A DNA stretch of 22,273 nt from Dimargaris cristalligena (Eukaryota > Kickxellomycota > Dimargaritomycetes > Dimargaritales > Dimargaritaceae): NCBI GenBank assembly GCA_027576995.1, contig JANBQC010000477.1, positions 1 to 22,273 of the forward strand, in the 5' to 3' direction. Each line of letters opens with the position of its first letter. Position 1 is the first letter of the stretch. Both the position numbers and the translations under genes were made by a program. Below the pieces are notes generated by a model, which saw nothing but the letters and a program-made list of their open reading frames with translations, made no database searches and was not told where the DNA came from. Shown here in pieces: positions 1 to 10,034 of the stretch.

Positions 1-76
1 CATCACCTTTCCCTTTTATTATCTATCTTTTCAAATAAAGTTCAGTTTTCAAGGATTTGATTTCAGTTCTTTACAG
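1..76 (+). repeat. Left copy of inverted repeat
   Basis: Near-identical in reverse complement to 2254-2329. The best conserved core is at 28-60 and contains AATAAAG (possible poly(A) signal). The last ~16 bases are more diverged but both copies end in ACA. The copy probably continues to the left of the window. Confidence 0.75.
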
Positions 77-2253
77 AGAGGCTATGCCAGCCCAACTTGG
101 ACTTCCCTGATGAAGACTCTGGATCTATCTGGACCTCCTCCCTGGCCTCTAGGCCACCTGCCCCCTCCCCTACTATTTAGGCTAGTTGCTTAGTTTAGTC
201 ACTATTATTTTTCTGTCTTAGTGTTAACCTTATCCTGTGGCCCCCCTCCTTACTGACAAAAACAACAACCCCTATCCAGCTAAGTGGGTTGGTTGTCATA
301 AGGGCTTTGTTTCTTCCCAAGGTCTGTTCTTTATTTGACCTCCTGTCTTTTCCCTCTACATCTGTAGCTCTTGAGGGTTTTTGAGCCATCTATCCTTTAA
401 TATGTTCCCTGTGGATAGCAAATTATGACCAAAAGGTCACCTGCCTTAGATTTACTTTAAATAAAACTCTACTTCATCTGAGCCAAGCAGGCATTATAAA
501 AATATAAAGATGGGTACTGAACATACTTAAGCTTTGGTGATGTCACCAATGATGTACCTTACAATCATTAATCAAATATGACCTTTTTACTATATTTAGT
601 TTAGTTTATCAATTTAAATACTATATCATATCCATATTTCATTTATCACATTATATATCATATTCATATTCATATATCTCTTTATATATCATTTATACTG
701 TCTATTTTTCTTTTATCTTAAGTATACAATAGCAGAACTAGCATAGATATAATAATACATTATGTCTACTGCACAATATTTCTAGGGTATAAATACCCCT
801 TCAAATCACAACTTGAATAAAACATCTTGATTTTGTACTTGTTTACTTAGTATAGAATTGTATCAGCTTATAGTCCACAGTTCTCCACCTATTTCAGACT
901 ATTGATTATTATTTACTAGTGTCTAGGTATTTTTCGCTACTCTATAGCTATGGGGACTTTTTATTTATTTTACTTCATCAAGTTTTTCCCATCACTGCAC
1001 AATAAACATATTTTTGCAGCTTTAAACTACATTTAAGCCTTAATAATGACATACCAAATGTTCCTCTTATATTAATATCCAATACCTTCCTGTGTATATT
1101 TTAATTTAGTACTTCTCAATTGCCCCATGAGGTCATATTAATTAATCAGAGGTGCTCTTGAAAAAACCCAAAAAATTATTCAATCTGGAGCTATATAGAT
1201 AATATTATAAAGTAGTATAAATCCTCCCCCCTTTCCAAATAAAAAGGCAGAACCTGAATTGATATCTTTTCTAACTTGTCACTGATAATAAAAACTGATC
1301 AGGTAAGTATAGAATGAGGGCTGTCAGCTGATATATACCACTGATTCACAGTCAAACTGACAAAATAGAAAATTACATCAATCCAAAAGGCCTTTAATGA
1401 AGGGAGATTCCCAATAATATTATAGGTTACTTGTTCATGTCAGGAGAGTGAGCATAAATGAGTAAATAAAAGGGCCAGAAAAGATTGATGGGGCAAATCT
1501 GGAAAATGAAGGCAGCTGTAAAATATATAAAATCAATAGAACCAATAACCGAGAATACTTAGATCAATACCCTTAAAGTCAATAGGAACACACACCACAT
1601 CAGTTCTGATAGAAAATTTACTCTGACAGGAGGGGTATCCTCTCTTGACCAGGGTGGTTTAAAGATGATATAGGCACATGGGAATACTACTATTGCAAAA
1701 ATATGGGATATGTCTTAGTTGAGCAGTATATTTTAGTTAGTCAATAGATGTGGGGGCTCTAAAGGGGTATAACCTGAGATAGAAACAAACCCCCTATTGG
1801 CAAACCCCCTTAACTAATGGATAGCTTCTTTACCCTCTAATCTAGGGGATATGTACTGCACTACATTCAGGTTATTAGTGTAATAACAATAGTATCAGCC
1901 CTCCTAATCTGACTTAATCTGGACCTAATGATTGTCCATCCTTATTAGATCTTATAGTGCCATATTAACCCTCCCATAGTCACCCCCAGTACTATGGGGT
2001 CCTCACTTATTATATAACCCTTCTCCTTCCAGCCCCAATGCTTTGCACGCCAAACACTCAACTTGCTGATCTAAGACTATTCCAGTTCCCATAACAGTCT
2101 TCCCAATGTGACACCATTTGGTTGGATTCTCATCTACCTATACCTTAGTCTTAGTAGTATTTTCCTTAGGACCTCCCTCTGGAGTTACCCTTGTATATAT
2201 ATAACCAGGCCCCACTGGGACTGGTTCAATTCTTTAGCTTATTCATATCCCCT

Positions 2254-2329
2254 TGTGAAAAACTGAGCTCAAATCCTTGAAAACTGAACTTTATTTGAAA
2301 AGATAGGTGATAAAAAGGGAAAGGTGATG
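2254..2329 (-). repeat. Right copy of inverted repeat
   Basis: Reverse-complement match to 1-76. On the minus strand upstream of this copy (about 2480-2330) lies a pyrimidine-rich stretch with a TATAAATA-like box near 2370 and a diverged second version of the CTATCTTTTC segment near 2397-2427. This would fit an LTR-like promoter region, but no TG start or target-site duplication could be fixed. Confidence 0.7.
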
Positions 2330-3364
2330 ATAGACTTGCTGTTCCAAGAGGTGGCAGCAAGTGGGAGTATTTATATTCAAAAGAGGAAGCCTAAATGAAA
2401 AGATAGATGGATAATAGAGAAAGGGAGAGAAGGTCCCACATTGCAAAGAGGAACCTGGCTGGGTGTATTTCATATATATATTTTAAAAAAACCTCAGTTT
2501 AATAGAGTAAATTCGAGCTGGCAGCTGAGAAATTGGAGTAACAGGCTGTGTAGGACTCTCTTGGATTTCTGAACAGTTGTGGCCACCTAAAGAGGAGAAT
2601 ATGGGAGGTGAAGGGTACAGAATTTAGCCGAAGAGTAGTCTAAAATACTAGGAAAAACAGACTTTCAGCTCCGCAAGCTCTTACTCTTGTGCCCAAATAC
2701 CCATTGAATAAATATCCACCAGACAACTGGAATGTACCTGTAGAATGTCAACACTGCTGGAAAAATACCTGCCATATTAAAACAACCGAGGGTGCTAGAT
2801 TGCTGCATAGGCTACCATAGGGTCGGCAAATATGGTAGTTTCCTACCTGTGTATAGCCCAATATACTATTAGTAGTCCTTCCCCTAACTATCTACATCCC
2901 TTGGTAACGAGGGTTCTCATTGGGAGCCATACAGCTATATTATGAAATACCTTGAGCTATTCTCACACCATAATATTTATTATTAGCCAAAGGGACAGCC
3001 AGAACTATAGCATATTCCCTTTCGAAAGGACCTGTGTGTAGGGATAGGGAAGCAGCTGAGCAAGCTCAAAAATTGTCGATGGGGTTTTCGTAAAGCTAAC
3101 ATTATAGAGAAGGGGCGCAATAATATATATAGGTAAATATATAGTATAAGGTATGCAACGAAGCCGTAAATAATGGGGTTAGTTTTATCGGCTCTCTATA
3201 CCAGATAGATTATCAGGTCATGGTAGAAAACACCCCTCTTTCGGGGGGAATGGGCCAGCGGTGGGCACAAGAAAAGGGCTGTCCAATATCAGACCCCTCC
3301 CCTATCAAGCTACATTTCAATCCATTTTTTTTTGGGGGGGGGTCTTAAAAACAGGGTAGTATGG
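2330..3364. other. Spacer, no gene supported
   Basis: AT-rich sequence between the repeat block and the 3' end of the minus-strand gene at 5703-3365. It may contain that gene's 3' UTR. A possible alternative last exon on the minus strand is 3055-3005: acceptor CTCAG, 16 codons, then TAG, in phase 0 with the donor at 3400. A G8 run lies near 3335-3342. No RNA gene was recognised. Confidence 0.5.
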
Positions 3365-5703
3365 TTAGAAACTGAGCATAAAATAGATGGTCTTATTTAC
3401 CTCATTTCGATCATTATGGGGAGTTCGTTCGATAAATTTTTCAACAGTAAACCGGGTATCGGGATCCAAGGAAGCCATGCGTCGATACGTATTTTGAAGA
3501 ACTCTGTAATATGTATATATGGGCATGCATAAGGTTGTGGATGAGGGGAAGTCGGTTGGTGCAGCCATTGATTGGAGGTCAATTCAGTAGGTGGGTATTA
3601 GCCTAGGTTACAACTACAATCTATTCAAGCGGGCCATTATATATATATATAAAACAACAACAACTAGTTGCTTAATTTTCGGCCTAACCAAAGTCCGCCA
3701 GCCGTATAGCGGAGACCAATTTCAGTCAGGGTGGATAATTGTACTTACTCTTCCGGTAAACCAAGCGCATTGCCGGTGGTGAAGACGGTTCGCCAGTCTA
3801 TTTTAGAAGCACCCTCGGCCCGGGTCACCGATCTGGCATTTTTTTAGAATACGAACCATAAAAGATGGAGGCGATATTATAATAATATATATATTTTTTT
3901 AAAAAAAAAGAAAATGCAGGTCCGAACGGGTATTCATTGAAGAGCACGTGAGGGGACTTCCTTCTTCTTCTCCTTTCACCTGGAATTCCCCTCCCATATA
4001 TATGATCAGATCAGAGACTTACGTGACACTTCGAACATTGTTGAGATTTTTGAAAAACCCTTCAATTGTATACCCCAATTCGTTCACAACCAAGTCGAAC
4101 AAGTCCGGCGGAACGGGGGGCAATTGGGCTGGGCACTTGATGGATCGGGTGGGGGGATGATTAGCCGTTTTGGAATCGGACGGAGTATCAGTCGACGAAG
4201 AGTACGGGGAAGAAGCCCGGCTATCGGCGGAGGTTGGTGCTAGGGATGGCGACGAAGGCGGAGATGAATCGGCGGAAGGCGGGGGTGACGAGTAAACCGG
4301 CCGACGATAGCTGCCGTCGAATTTCGATGGTGTAGCATTATTAATCGATGTAGTAGATAAAGGTACAGGAGGGGTACCGGTGTGTTTGGCTGATGGTAGT
4401 GGGGTTGGTGGTAGTAACAAGGCACTGTCGTGTTGCCACACTTCCTGGATCAGCCGTTCCAAACCCGGTCGCAAATAGTTGATCCGGAAAATGGGGGGAG
4501 CAGGCAGGGCTGTGACCTGACGGTCCAGAATAGTAGGAGGATGGTGTCGTTGTAAACCCCAACACCTTCGCACTTTATCGAGTTGATCGCGGTAAAGGTA
4601 CGGAACCAGACGTTTCGCGGCTTTACCTGTGCCATTGTAGAGTTGGTGGGGCAGTTCATTGACGTTGACTAGGTTGTAGTTGGGCCGGGGTCGGAGTGGG
4701 GGATGGTGAGTAGTAGTGATAGCGGTAGCTGGGGCTGTCGTTATTTTTGTTTTTAGTGACGGGGCTGAGGAATCGGGAGTTACGAAAGACGATATGTGTT
4801 CAAGTGAGTCGGCGCGTTTCCGTTTACCTAGCGCGGTTGAAGAATCTAATGAAAGATCTAGCGATGGTGGGAGTGGCAGGTCTGAAACCAGAAGTGGAAT
4901 ATTGGGCATTGCTTCGTCATCGTCGTCACTTTTGCTATAGTCGATATCGGGATTATTGCCGGCTGCACCCGTTTCACAAGCAAATGTGGTACATGGGCTT
5001 TTTAGACTAATGGAAGATAGACACCGGTCATCGGGATTGTCTAGTACGCCGCCTTCCTTTGCAGGACAATCCATAAATTTACCCGCATCGATTTTCCTAT
5101 AGGTGTAAGAGGCACGTAAAATTCGTGGAGTAGTGAGAGATGAAGAGAGGAGCGGGAAGAGAGAACAGTATAATAATAGAAATACAAGAATATAAGGTCA
5201 CTTAGTGACACTGGGTTATCCCTGAAGAGTAAAGGAAATATGAGTGGGCGGGCCTTTATTACGCAGGCTTGAAACGCGGGTTGACCCATGCACTGACAAA
5301 AATAGGGGGAGTAAATAGGGCTGAACGTATAAAATACGTGGCGGAAGAGTTGTGAGAAGACGCCCTATTAACAGAAAAGTGACATGTATATATAAAGAAT
5401 AAGAAAATTAACTTACCATGGAAAACTCCGAGGTTGGCAAGGCCACGGTCTAATAGTTGACCGGGGCGCCACTCCCCGCACACTGCCGAAATAAAAGCGC
5501 TGGAAGCGACTGGCGTTAATTAGGGACCGGGAAACCTGGAGGGCTTCCTGAGTTTCCAACCAATGGAGTACGGTTCGGCCGTCGGCGTGGGTGAAATCCG
5601 GGCCGTAGACGCGGGCGGGGCCTAATGAGGGTTCGGTTTTGGATAAAGTCAGGGGCAACTCGGTGGAAGACAGTGGTGGCGAGGGCGGATTCTCCGGTAG
5701 CAT
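3365..5703 (-). CDS. Unrecognised four-exon nuclear-type protein
   Basis: The model is hand-spliced on the minus strand: exon 1 5703-5417, exon 2 5096-4023, exon 3 3832-3749, exon 4 3503-3365. Donors are GTAAGT at 5416, 4022 and 3748; acceptors are TATAG, GCCAG and TACAG; every joint keeps the frame. The start ATG has a CCACC context. The product is about 527 residues and I do not recognise the family. Visible parts are a proline/serine-rich N-terminus, an acidic patch at ~152-157, a basic KRKR at ~187-190 (candidate nuclear localisation signal), a compact region at ~238-321, a long Ser/Pro/Thr-rich linker (~323-415), and a C-terminal segment (~460-500) with a weak Myb/SANT-like look (IDWRTV...LPEEVLQNTYRRM). 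The C-terminus is uncertain: a GTAAAT donor at 3400 could splice to 3055-3005 instead. A nuclear DNA- or chromatin-related role is inference only. Confidence 0.6.
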
Positions 5704-6336
5704 GGTGGAGTTATGAGGGTATATATGTATATAAATATAAGAGGGGGCGATACTAAATATGAATATGAATTAAGGGAGTGGAATGGAATGGGCTATGGCG
5801 AGTATGTGAGTCTCTAGGGTTAAGACGCGCCCCCAAGAGAAAATACTCGGCCTGATAGAGTTAAAAGAGGAAATGCAACTAGTTAGAAATACATGAGTTT
5901 AGGGAAAGAAGTGGGACACATGCTAGAGGGTATTAAATGAGAATTAAAGAGAGAAAACAACAAACGGAATGGGAAACAAAGTGAATGCATATGTCTGAGT
6001 ACCACATATATGCCGGTTTAGTAAATATATTCAAAAGAGAGAGAAAAAAAACAACAGCCAATCACCACGGTTAATTAACTCTGAGTCCTTTTATAGTGTG
6101 GTGGTGGTCAATTAATGATGAAGGGATTCTACTATTAGCTTTCGTTTGTATAATTTAGCTGAGATACGCCCGGGTGGCTGGCCGGATAACCAACCCCCTC
6201 ACTTAAATTAATTCGTTTATGCCTAAATTCCGGCACCAATTAATTACTGGTTATTCTCCTCACCCTACCGTCAGTTAGTCACATTTACCAAATAAGCGGG
6301 CAGGGATGGAAATGCATCTATTTACTAGAATGGGGG

Positions 6337-6355
6337 AAGAGAGAGAGAGAGAGAG
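6337..6355. repeat. (GA)n microsatellite
   Basis: Uninterrupted GA dinucleotides, about nine units, in the spacer upstream of the unrecognised minus-strand gene. Confidence 0.9.
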
Positions 6356-6456
6356 GTGTTTGTAGGGGGGATGTAGTGCGAAGGTATGGGGAGGGGAGGT
6401 TTCTAAAAACGGAAGCAAGCTGATAAAGAGCCAAGCAACAGGGTTAACGAAAGAAT

Positions 6457-6495
6457 AATCAATCAATCAATCAATCAATTATAAATAAATAAATA
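6457..6495. repeat. (TCAA)n / (AAAT)n tetranucleotide tracts
   Basis: Five to six AATC/TCAA units (6457-6479) run directly into about four AAAT units (6480-6495), a compound microsatellite. Confidence 0.9.
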
Positions 6496-6934
6496 GTTGG
6501 AGAAGTACCGGGGGTGGTTAAAAAGGAAGGAAGGGTACCTCATTTTCGGGGAGGTGATTTGGGTGAACCACACAAGGGGGGATAAGACGAGCCGCCCATA
6601 CCTACACAGGCACAGACACAGACAGACACAAACACTCACCCACTCATGATGTACGCATGCCAATAACATCGAAAGCAAGGAATTTAAATCGATATTGCAG
6701 TAGGCGGGAGGGGGAATTAAATAGAAGGGAAGCGGAGTGTCACCGCCCACAGAGGAAGGGGGATATGAAGAAACAATGAGATCATGAAAGAAGAGAGGGT
6801 CACTCACAGACGAGTCGAGAAGACAAGTTCGCTGGAGATTAGATAAGGAATAAAGCACGGGTACGGGCCATCATTATAAAAAGGAGGAGGAGGAGGGTAA
6901 CTTAGAGATTGAGAGATGTCGCTAGATTATTCTC

Positions 6935-6953
6935 ATATATATATATATATATA
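6935..6953. repeat. (AT)n microsatellite
   Basis: Perfect AT dinucleotide tract about 130 bp beyond the stop codon of the minus-strand carrier gene. Confidence 0.9.
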
Positions 6954-7084
6954 CCTCCAACAAAATCACACACCACCGCCTACTGCTACTGCTACTACTC
7001 CTACTACTTCTATTGAACCCCCCCCCCCTTGTTTATACATTAATAGCGGTGAAATCACCACCATTACTACTACTATTACCAAGA

Positions 7085-8095
7085 CTACACGCCCAGCATT
7101 TCCTTGCACCATTCGTATGTCAAGAAACTGACGCCGATGGCCGGGGCCACTTTGAGGTAATTCGGAATCAATCCCTTATACAGCCCAGCGACGCCCTCGT
7201 TTTTGATCATTTCGGACACGGCGTGCCGCGTATTACGGTACTTGTACTGCATACTCGACATGCCCGTCACTTGCATCCGACGCCGCAGAACATCGAGGGG
7301 GTACGTGATGGTTTGGGCAATGGATCCGGCCAGCGCACCGCACGCCAGTTTGCGCACGGCCGTGGGCGCGGATTCCCCCTCGGGAGTGAAATATTTCCGG
7401 AGCACTTCGTAGCACTGGAAATTCAGGGCCACGTAAGGGGCGACGCCCAGCAAGGTAGGCCAGAGTCCGGCATACAACCCTAGCCACCCGCCTTCGGTCC
7501 GCACGATGGTCAGCAACGTGGGCCAGATGCCGGGTAATTTCGGGATCACCGGCCGACCATTGGGCCCCAGCGGGAGATCCTGCAGGCTCAATTGGCCGCT
7601 CTGGACACTCAGCCGGGTCCGCACAATGTCGAGCGGGTACGTGGCGGCCACGGAAGCAATGCCGGCCCCCGCTCCGGCCATGAGCCGCCGTTGGGTGTTG
7701 AGTTCCGTTTTTCCGGCAGGCATCAACAACTTCTTGAGTTGTTCGTACGCGGCAAACTGGACCGCGCTGTACGGAACGATACGGATCACATTGGTGCCGT
7801 TGCCCCGCATATAGCCGAGGGCGCCCTCCTCCCGCCAGATTTTGACCAGGGTCGGCCAGACGCCCTGGTAATTGGTCGCGCCCGGGCCCTGCACTTGGAA
7901 CAGGATTTTCATGCGCTCGAGGGGACTGACCACGGTACGGGACACGGCGCCAGCCATCCCTCCGGCCACCAGATGTTTAACCATCACCATACTGAGGGCC
8001 GCGGGCAGGAGGGAAGGGGGGGCGGGGGAGGAGGAAGACCGCTGGGTGGCCGGCTCGGCTTGGTCGGCGGGAGTTGAAGAAGACGTGGTCGCCAT
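7085..8095 (-). CDS. Mitochondrial carrier family (SLC25) protein
   Basis: Intronless, 336 residues, the usual ~300-residue carrier plus a ~35-residue Ser/Pro/Ala-rich N-terminus. Three tandem carrier repeats are clear from their signatures: SPLERMK (P58), YPLDIVRTR (P154) and YPLDVLRRR (P266). The repeats also contain EEGALGYMRGNG (89-100), EGGWLGLYAGLWPTLLGVAP (201-220) and EGVAGLYKGLIPN (300-312). The protein should have six transmembrane helices in the inner mitochondrial membrane and exchange a solute. It most resembles the SLC25A24/42-like branch that includes yeast Ypr011c and Leu5, which carry nucleotide-type substrates (CoA, ATP-Mg, APS/PAPS); the exact substrate cannot be read here. 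I chose the start at 8095 because of its CCACCATGG context. An in-frame upstream extension to 8311 is open but lacks similarity. A GA-rich block (CT on the sense strand) lies ~130-150 bp upstream. Confidence 0.93.
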   Translation of the reverse strand: MATTSSSTPADQAEPATQRSSSSPAPPSLLPAALSMVMVKHLVAGGMAGAVSRTVVSPLERMKILFQVQGPGATNYQGVWPTLVKIWREEGALGYMRGNGTNVIRIVPYSAVQFAAYEQLKKLLMPAGKTELNTQRRLMAGAGAGIASVAATYPLDIVRTRLSVQSGQLSLQDLPLGPNGRPVIPKLPGIWPTLLTIVRTEGGWLGLYAGLWPTLLGVAPYVALNFQCYEVLRKYFTPEGESAPTAVRKLACGALAGSIAQTITYPLDVLRRRMQVTGMSSMQYKYRNTRHAVSEMIKNEGVAGLYKGLIPNYLKVAPAIGVSFLTYEWCKEMLGV

Positions 8096-9608
8096 GGTGG
8101 AGGGGTGAGGACTGGGAGAGGCCGCTCTGGCTAGAGGTAGAAGTACTGTACAGAGGCAGACTACCCGGGGGAATAGAGTTACGAGAGGGCAATCAAGCAG
8201 AGAGGAATGGTTCGGATAAATCCACGGAGAGAAGAGAGAGGAAGGTGCGTAGGACCAAAGACGGAGGAATCGGACGGAAGAAAGGAACGGAAAGGAAAAG
8301 AAAGGAAACAACCGGAAGGGAGATCGGTGTCAAAGTAGCACTAATACTACTCCTAAACTAATACCAATACCAATACTACTACTAATACTTTTATACGTGA
8401 GGGGGAGGGTCGGGTGACAGCCACAAAGACCACCACCACCACCCTCTCCTATTCTTTTCTTTTTACTAGCTCGCTAATTTGGGTGGTTTGGGGGCCAAAT
8501 TATCCCCCACCACATTACAATACTCTCACATTTAACCCATTCACTAAACCTAATACACCTTCATTGTATACACTAGACCACCCATCTATCTATCTCTCTC
8601 AAAAACGCTTCTTTTTAATTCGCCTTGCCCTAAAATAGGTCCCCCACTATCACAAAAACCGTTGGCCAGTTGCGACGGTATCTTTAGTCGGGGGTGTATA
8701 TCATATATAGGTAGGTCCCCTAGGCCACCACCATGTTCACCCCCAATTGACGCACTCTACCCAATAATTCAAGTCAGTCCATGGGCCATGAATTCCCAAC
8801 GGGTTGTGCTGATAGGCAGACGCACCCAAAGGACATAAAATTGACCAATATAATCCACTCGTCTCGACCATTTCAGTAAAAAAGAGTAGTCAAACTGCCC
8901 TAGACTTAACCTATCGCGTACCAAAGACCAACACGAGATGTATTCAGTAAGCGGAGATGTAGTAAGCAAAGGGGGGCTGTTTATTTTATAGATTCGCAAC
9001 CAGGTCCACGGGTTTATCGGAGCTGGTTATTAAAGGTTTGGGGTTCTGCTCCTAGGCCCTTCTTCCTTGATGACCATCGCCGGTAGGGTACCCTCTTTCT
9101 CTCCCTTTGGGCGTCCCACGCCCCACCCAACCCACCAACTAATTAGCCAAACCCGTTTATTATAGTAGAATTTAATATCGCCTCCCTGCGGTAAACTCGC
9201 GCAGGTCGCTGCCACCGCCACCCGCCCAAGTACGGCTGAAGCAGAAGACGTAGACATAAAAGTAGAAGCATAAGTGAAAGGAAGAAGGGAACCTGTTCCC
9301 ACTTGTACCTTCTCTATTGTAGTAACCCCTCCAACGCTGTCAAAGCAGCCCTGCGCTATCCTGGGCTGGACCCTGGTGAAAGGCGGACCACCAGAACAAT
9401 TCCCCTTCCACCCTATTCATATGGCTTCCAGTCCAACTGATTTTCGCTTTCCATTCTTCCATTATACCTCACCCACTCCCCAAAGAAAACAATACCCCTT
9501 ACTCTCCCTAAGTTTAACCCCAACGGCCCTCATTTCCAAGCCCTGCTCAACCCAACCCAAACCTGTACATTCTCCCCCTTGCGATTCTAAAGTACTACTA
9601 AATTCCCG
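8096..9608. other. Divergent intergenic region
   Basis: Separates the minus-strand carrier gene from the plus-strand SVIP-like gene and must hold both promoters. Short open frames on both strands here are low-complexity or lack good starts; I support no gene. Near the carrier start there are GA/AGGAAA-rich stretches (8226-8316) and ACC/CAC repeats (8425-8443). Confidence 0.5.
8226..8245 (-). promoter_or_regulatory. CT-rich block upstream of carrier gene
   Basis: Purine-rich on the plus strand, hence CT-rich on the sense strand, 131-150 bp before the carrier ATG. Similar sense-strand CT blocks occur before the ERD2, ETFB and DUF938 genes. CT-rich tracts near transcription starts are known in fungal promoters; a role here is inference. 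Confidence 0.35.
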
Positions 9609-10034
9609 ATGGGCGGCTGCTGTTCGAGTCCCGAGGACGACCGGCCTACTAGACGCCCGACCACCACCTCCTCTGCTCGGCCCCACGGCTCCGCGCAACA
9701 GCGCGACTACCCCATGCAACCCATAACCAAACCAGCCGCCGCCTACAGCGGTAAGATCGTCGGAGGTTCCTATCGGCTCGGTAGTAGTGATGAGTCCCCT
9801 CATCCAGCTTCACAGCCACAACAACAACAACAGCCGGACCGTACCGCCGTATTAGCCGCCGCTGAAAAACGCGCGCGCCAAGCCCAGGCGCGGGGTGCTA
9901 GTAGCTCCGGTGGTCCAGGCAAATTGGCCAAACAGCTCGCCCAACAACAGAAAATGACCACCCAGGAATTGCGTGAGCAAGACGCCAAGAATAGTCGGGC
10001 CATGTCCGATGGTATGGCATGGCGCATGGACTAA
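9609..10034 (+). CDS. SVIP-like small acylated protein with p97/Cdc48 VIM motif
   Basis: Single exon, 141 residues. The N-terminus MGGCCSS has Gly2 for N-myristoylation followed by two cysteines for palmitoylation, predicting peripheral attachment to a membrane. Residues 78-88 (RTAVLAAAEKR) fit the VCP-interacting motif R-x5-A-A-x2-R exactly and are followed by ARQAQARG. This layout parallels animal SVIP (acylated N-terminus, then VIM, then a basic/polar helix), an inhibitor/adaptor of the p97/Cdc48 segregase in ER-associated degradation and lysosomal function. The rest is a Ser/Pro/Arg-rich linker (8-70), a Q5 run (71-75) and a charged, Gln-rich C-terminal helix (~104-128). Animal SVIP is ~77 residues, so this copy has a longer linker. 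The LAMTOR1/Ego1 family also starts with MGCC-type sequences, but the VIM favours the SVIP-type reading. The start has weak context (CCCGATGG), but it alone yields the acylation motif. Confidence 0.8.
   Translation: MGGCCSSPEDDRPTRRPTTTSSARPHGSAQQRDYPMQPITKPAAAYSGKIVGGSYRLGSSDESPHPASQPQQQQQPDRTAVLAAAEKRARQAQARGASSSGGPGKLAKQLAQQQKMTTQELREQDAKNSRAMSDGMAWRMD

Larger units (their letters stand above)
1..2329. mobile_element. AT-rich mobile-element remnant flanked by inverted ends
   Basis: The block is bounded by an inverted pair: bases 1-76 match the reverse complement of 2254-2329 with one single-base gap and a handful of substitutions. The interior is AT-rich and I find no intact transposase or reverse transcriptase; only a 64-codon minus-strand frame (389-195) and short broken frames are visible. 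It could be a non-autonomous terminal-inverted-repeat transposon, or two LTR-like ends inserted in opposite orientation. The second reading is suggested by the AATAAA inside each copy and by each repeat ending in ACA on its inner side. The window starts inside the left copy, so the true left limit is unknown. The family is not recognised. Confidence 0.45.
5704..7084. other. Intergenic spacer rich in simple repeats
   Basis: Lies between the 3' end of the mitochondrial carrier gene and the start of the unrecognised minus-strand gene, so it should hold the carrier's 3' UTR and the neighbour's promoter. It contains (GA)n at 6337-6355, (TCAA)n/(AAAT)n at 6457-6495 and (AT)n at 6935-6953. A 127-codon minus-strand frame at 6858-6475 runs through CA-rich low-complexity sequence and is not convincing as a gene. 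Confidence 0.6.

Noticed and set aside
5041..5289. 82-codon minus-strand frame
   Set aside because: Lies mostly in intron 1 of the unrecognised gene and overlaps its exon 2 in another frame.
6475..6858. 127-codon minus-strand frame
   Set aside because: Runs through CA-rich simple sequence (a Val-Cys-Leu run) and ends in TCAA/AAAT repeats; no domain.
7013..8077. Long plus-strand frames (156, 161 and 102 codons) opposite the carrier gene
   Set aside because: They are antisense shadows caused by the strong G/C third-position bias of the carrier; their Gly/Arg/His-rich products match nothing and the sense strand encodes a complete SLC25 protein.
8096..8311. 72-residue N-terminal extension of the carrier
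   Set aside because: In frame, but Phe/Ser/Leu-rich and unlike carriers; the CCACCATGG start at 8095 gives the normal family length.
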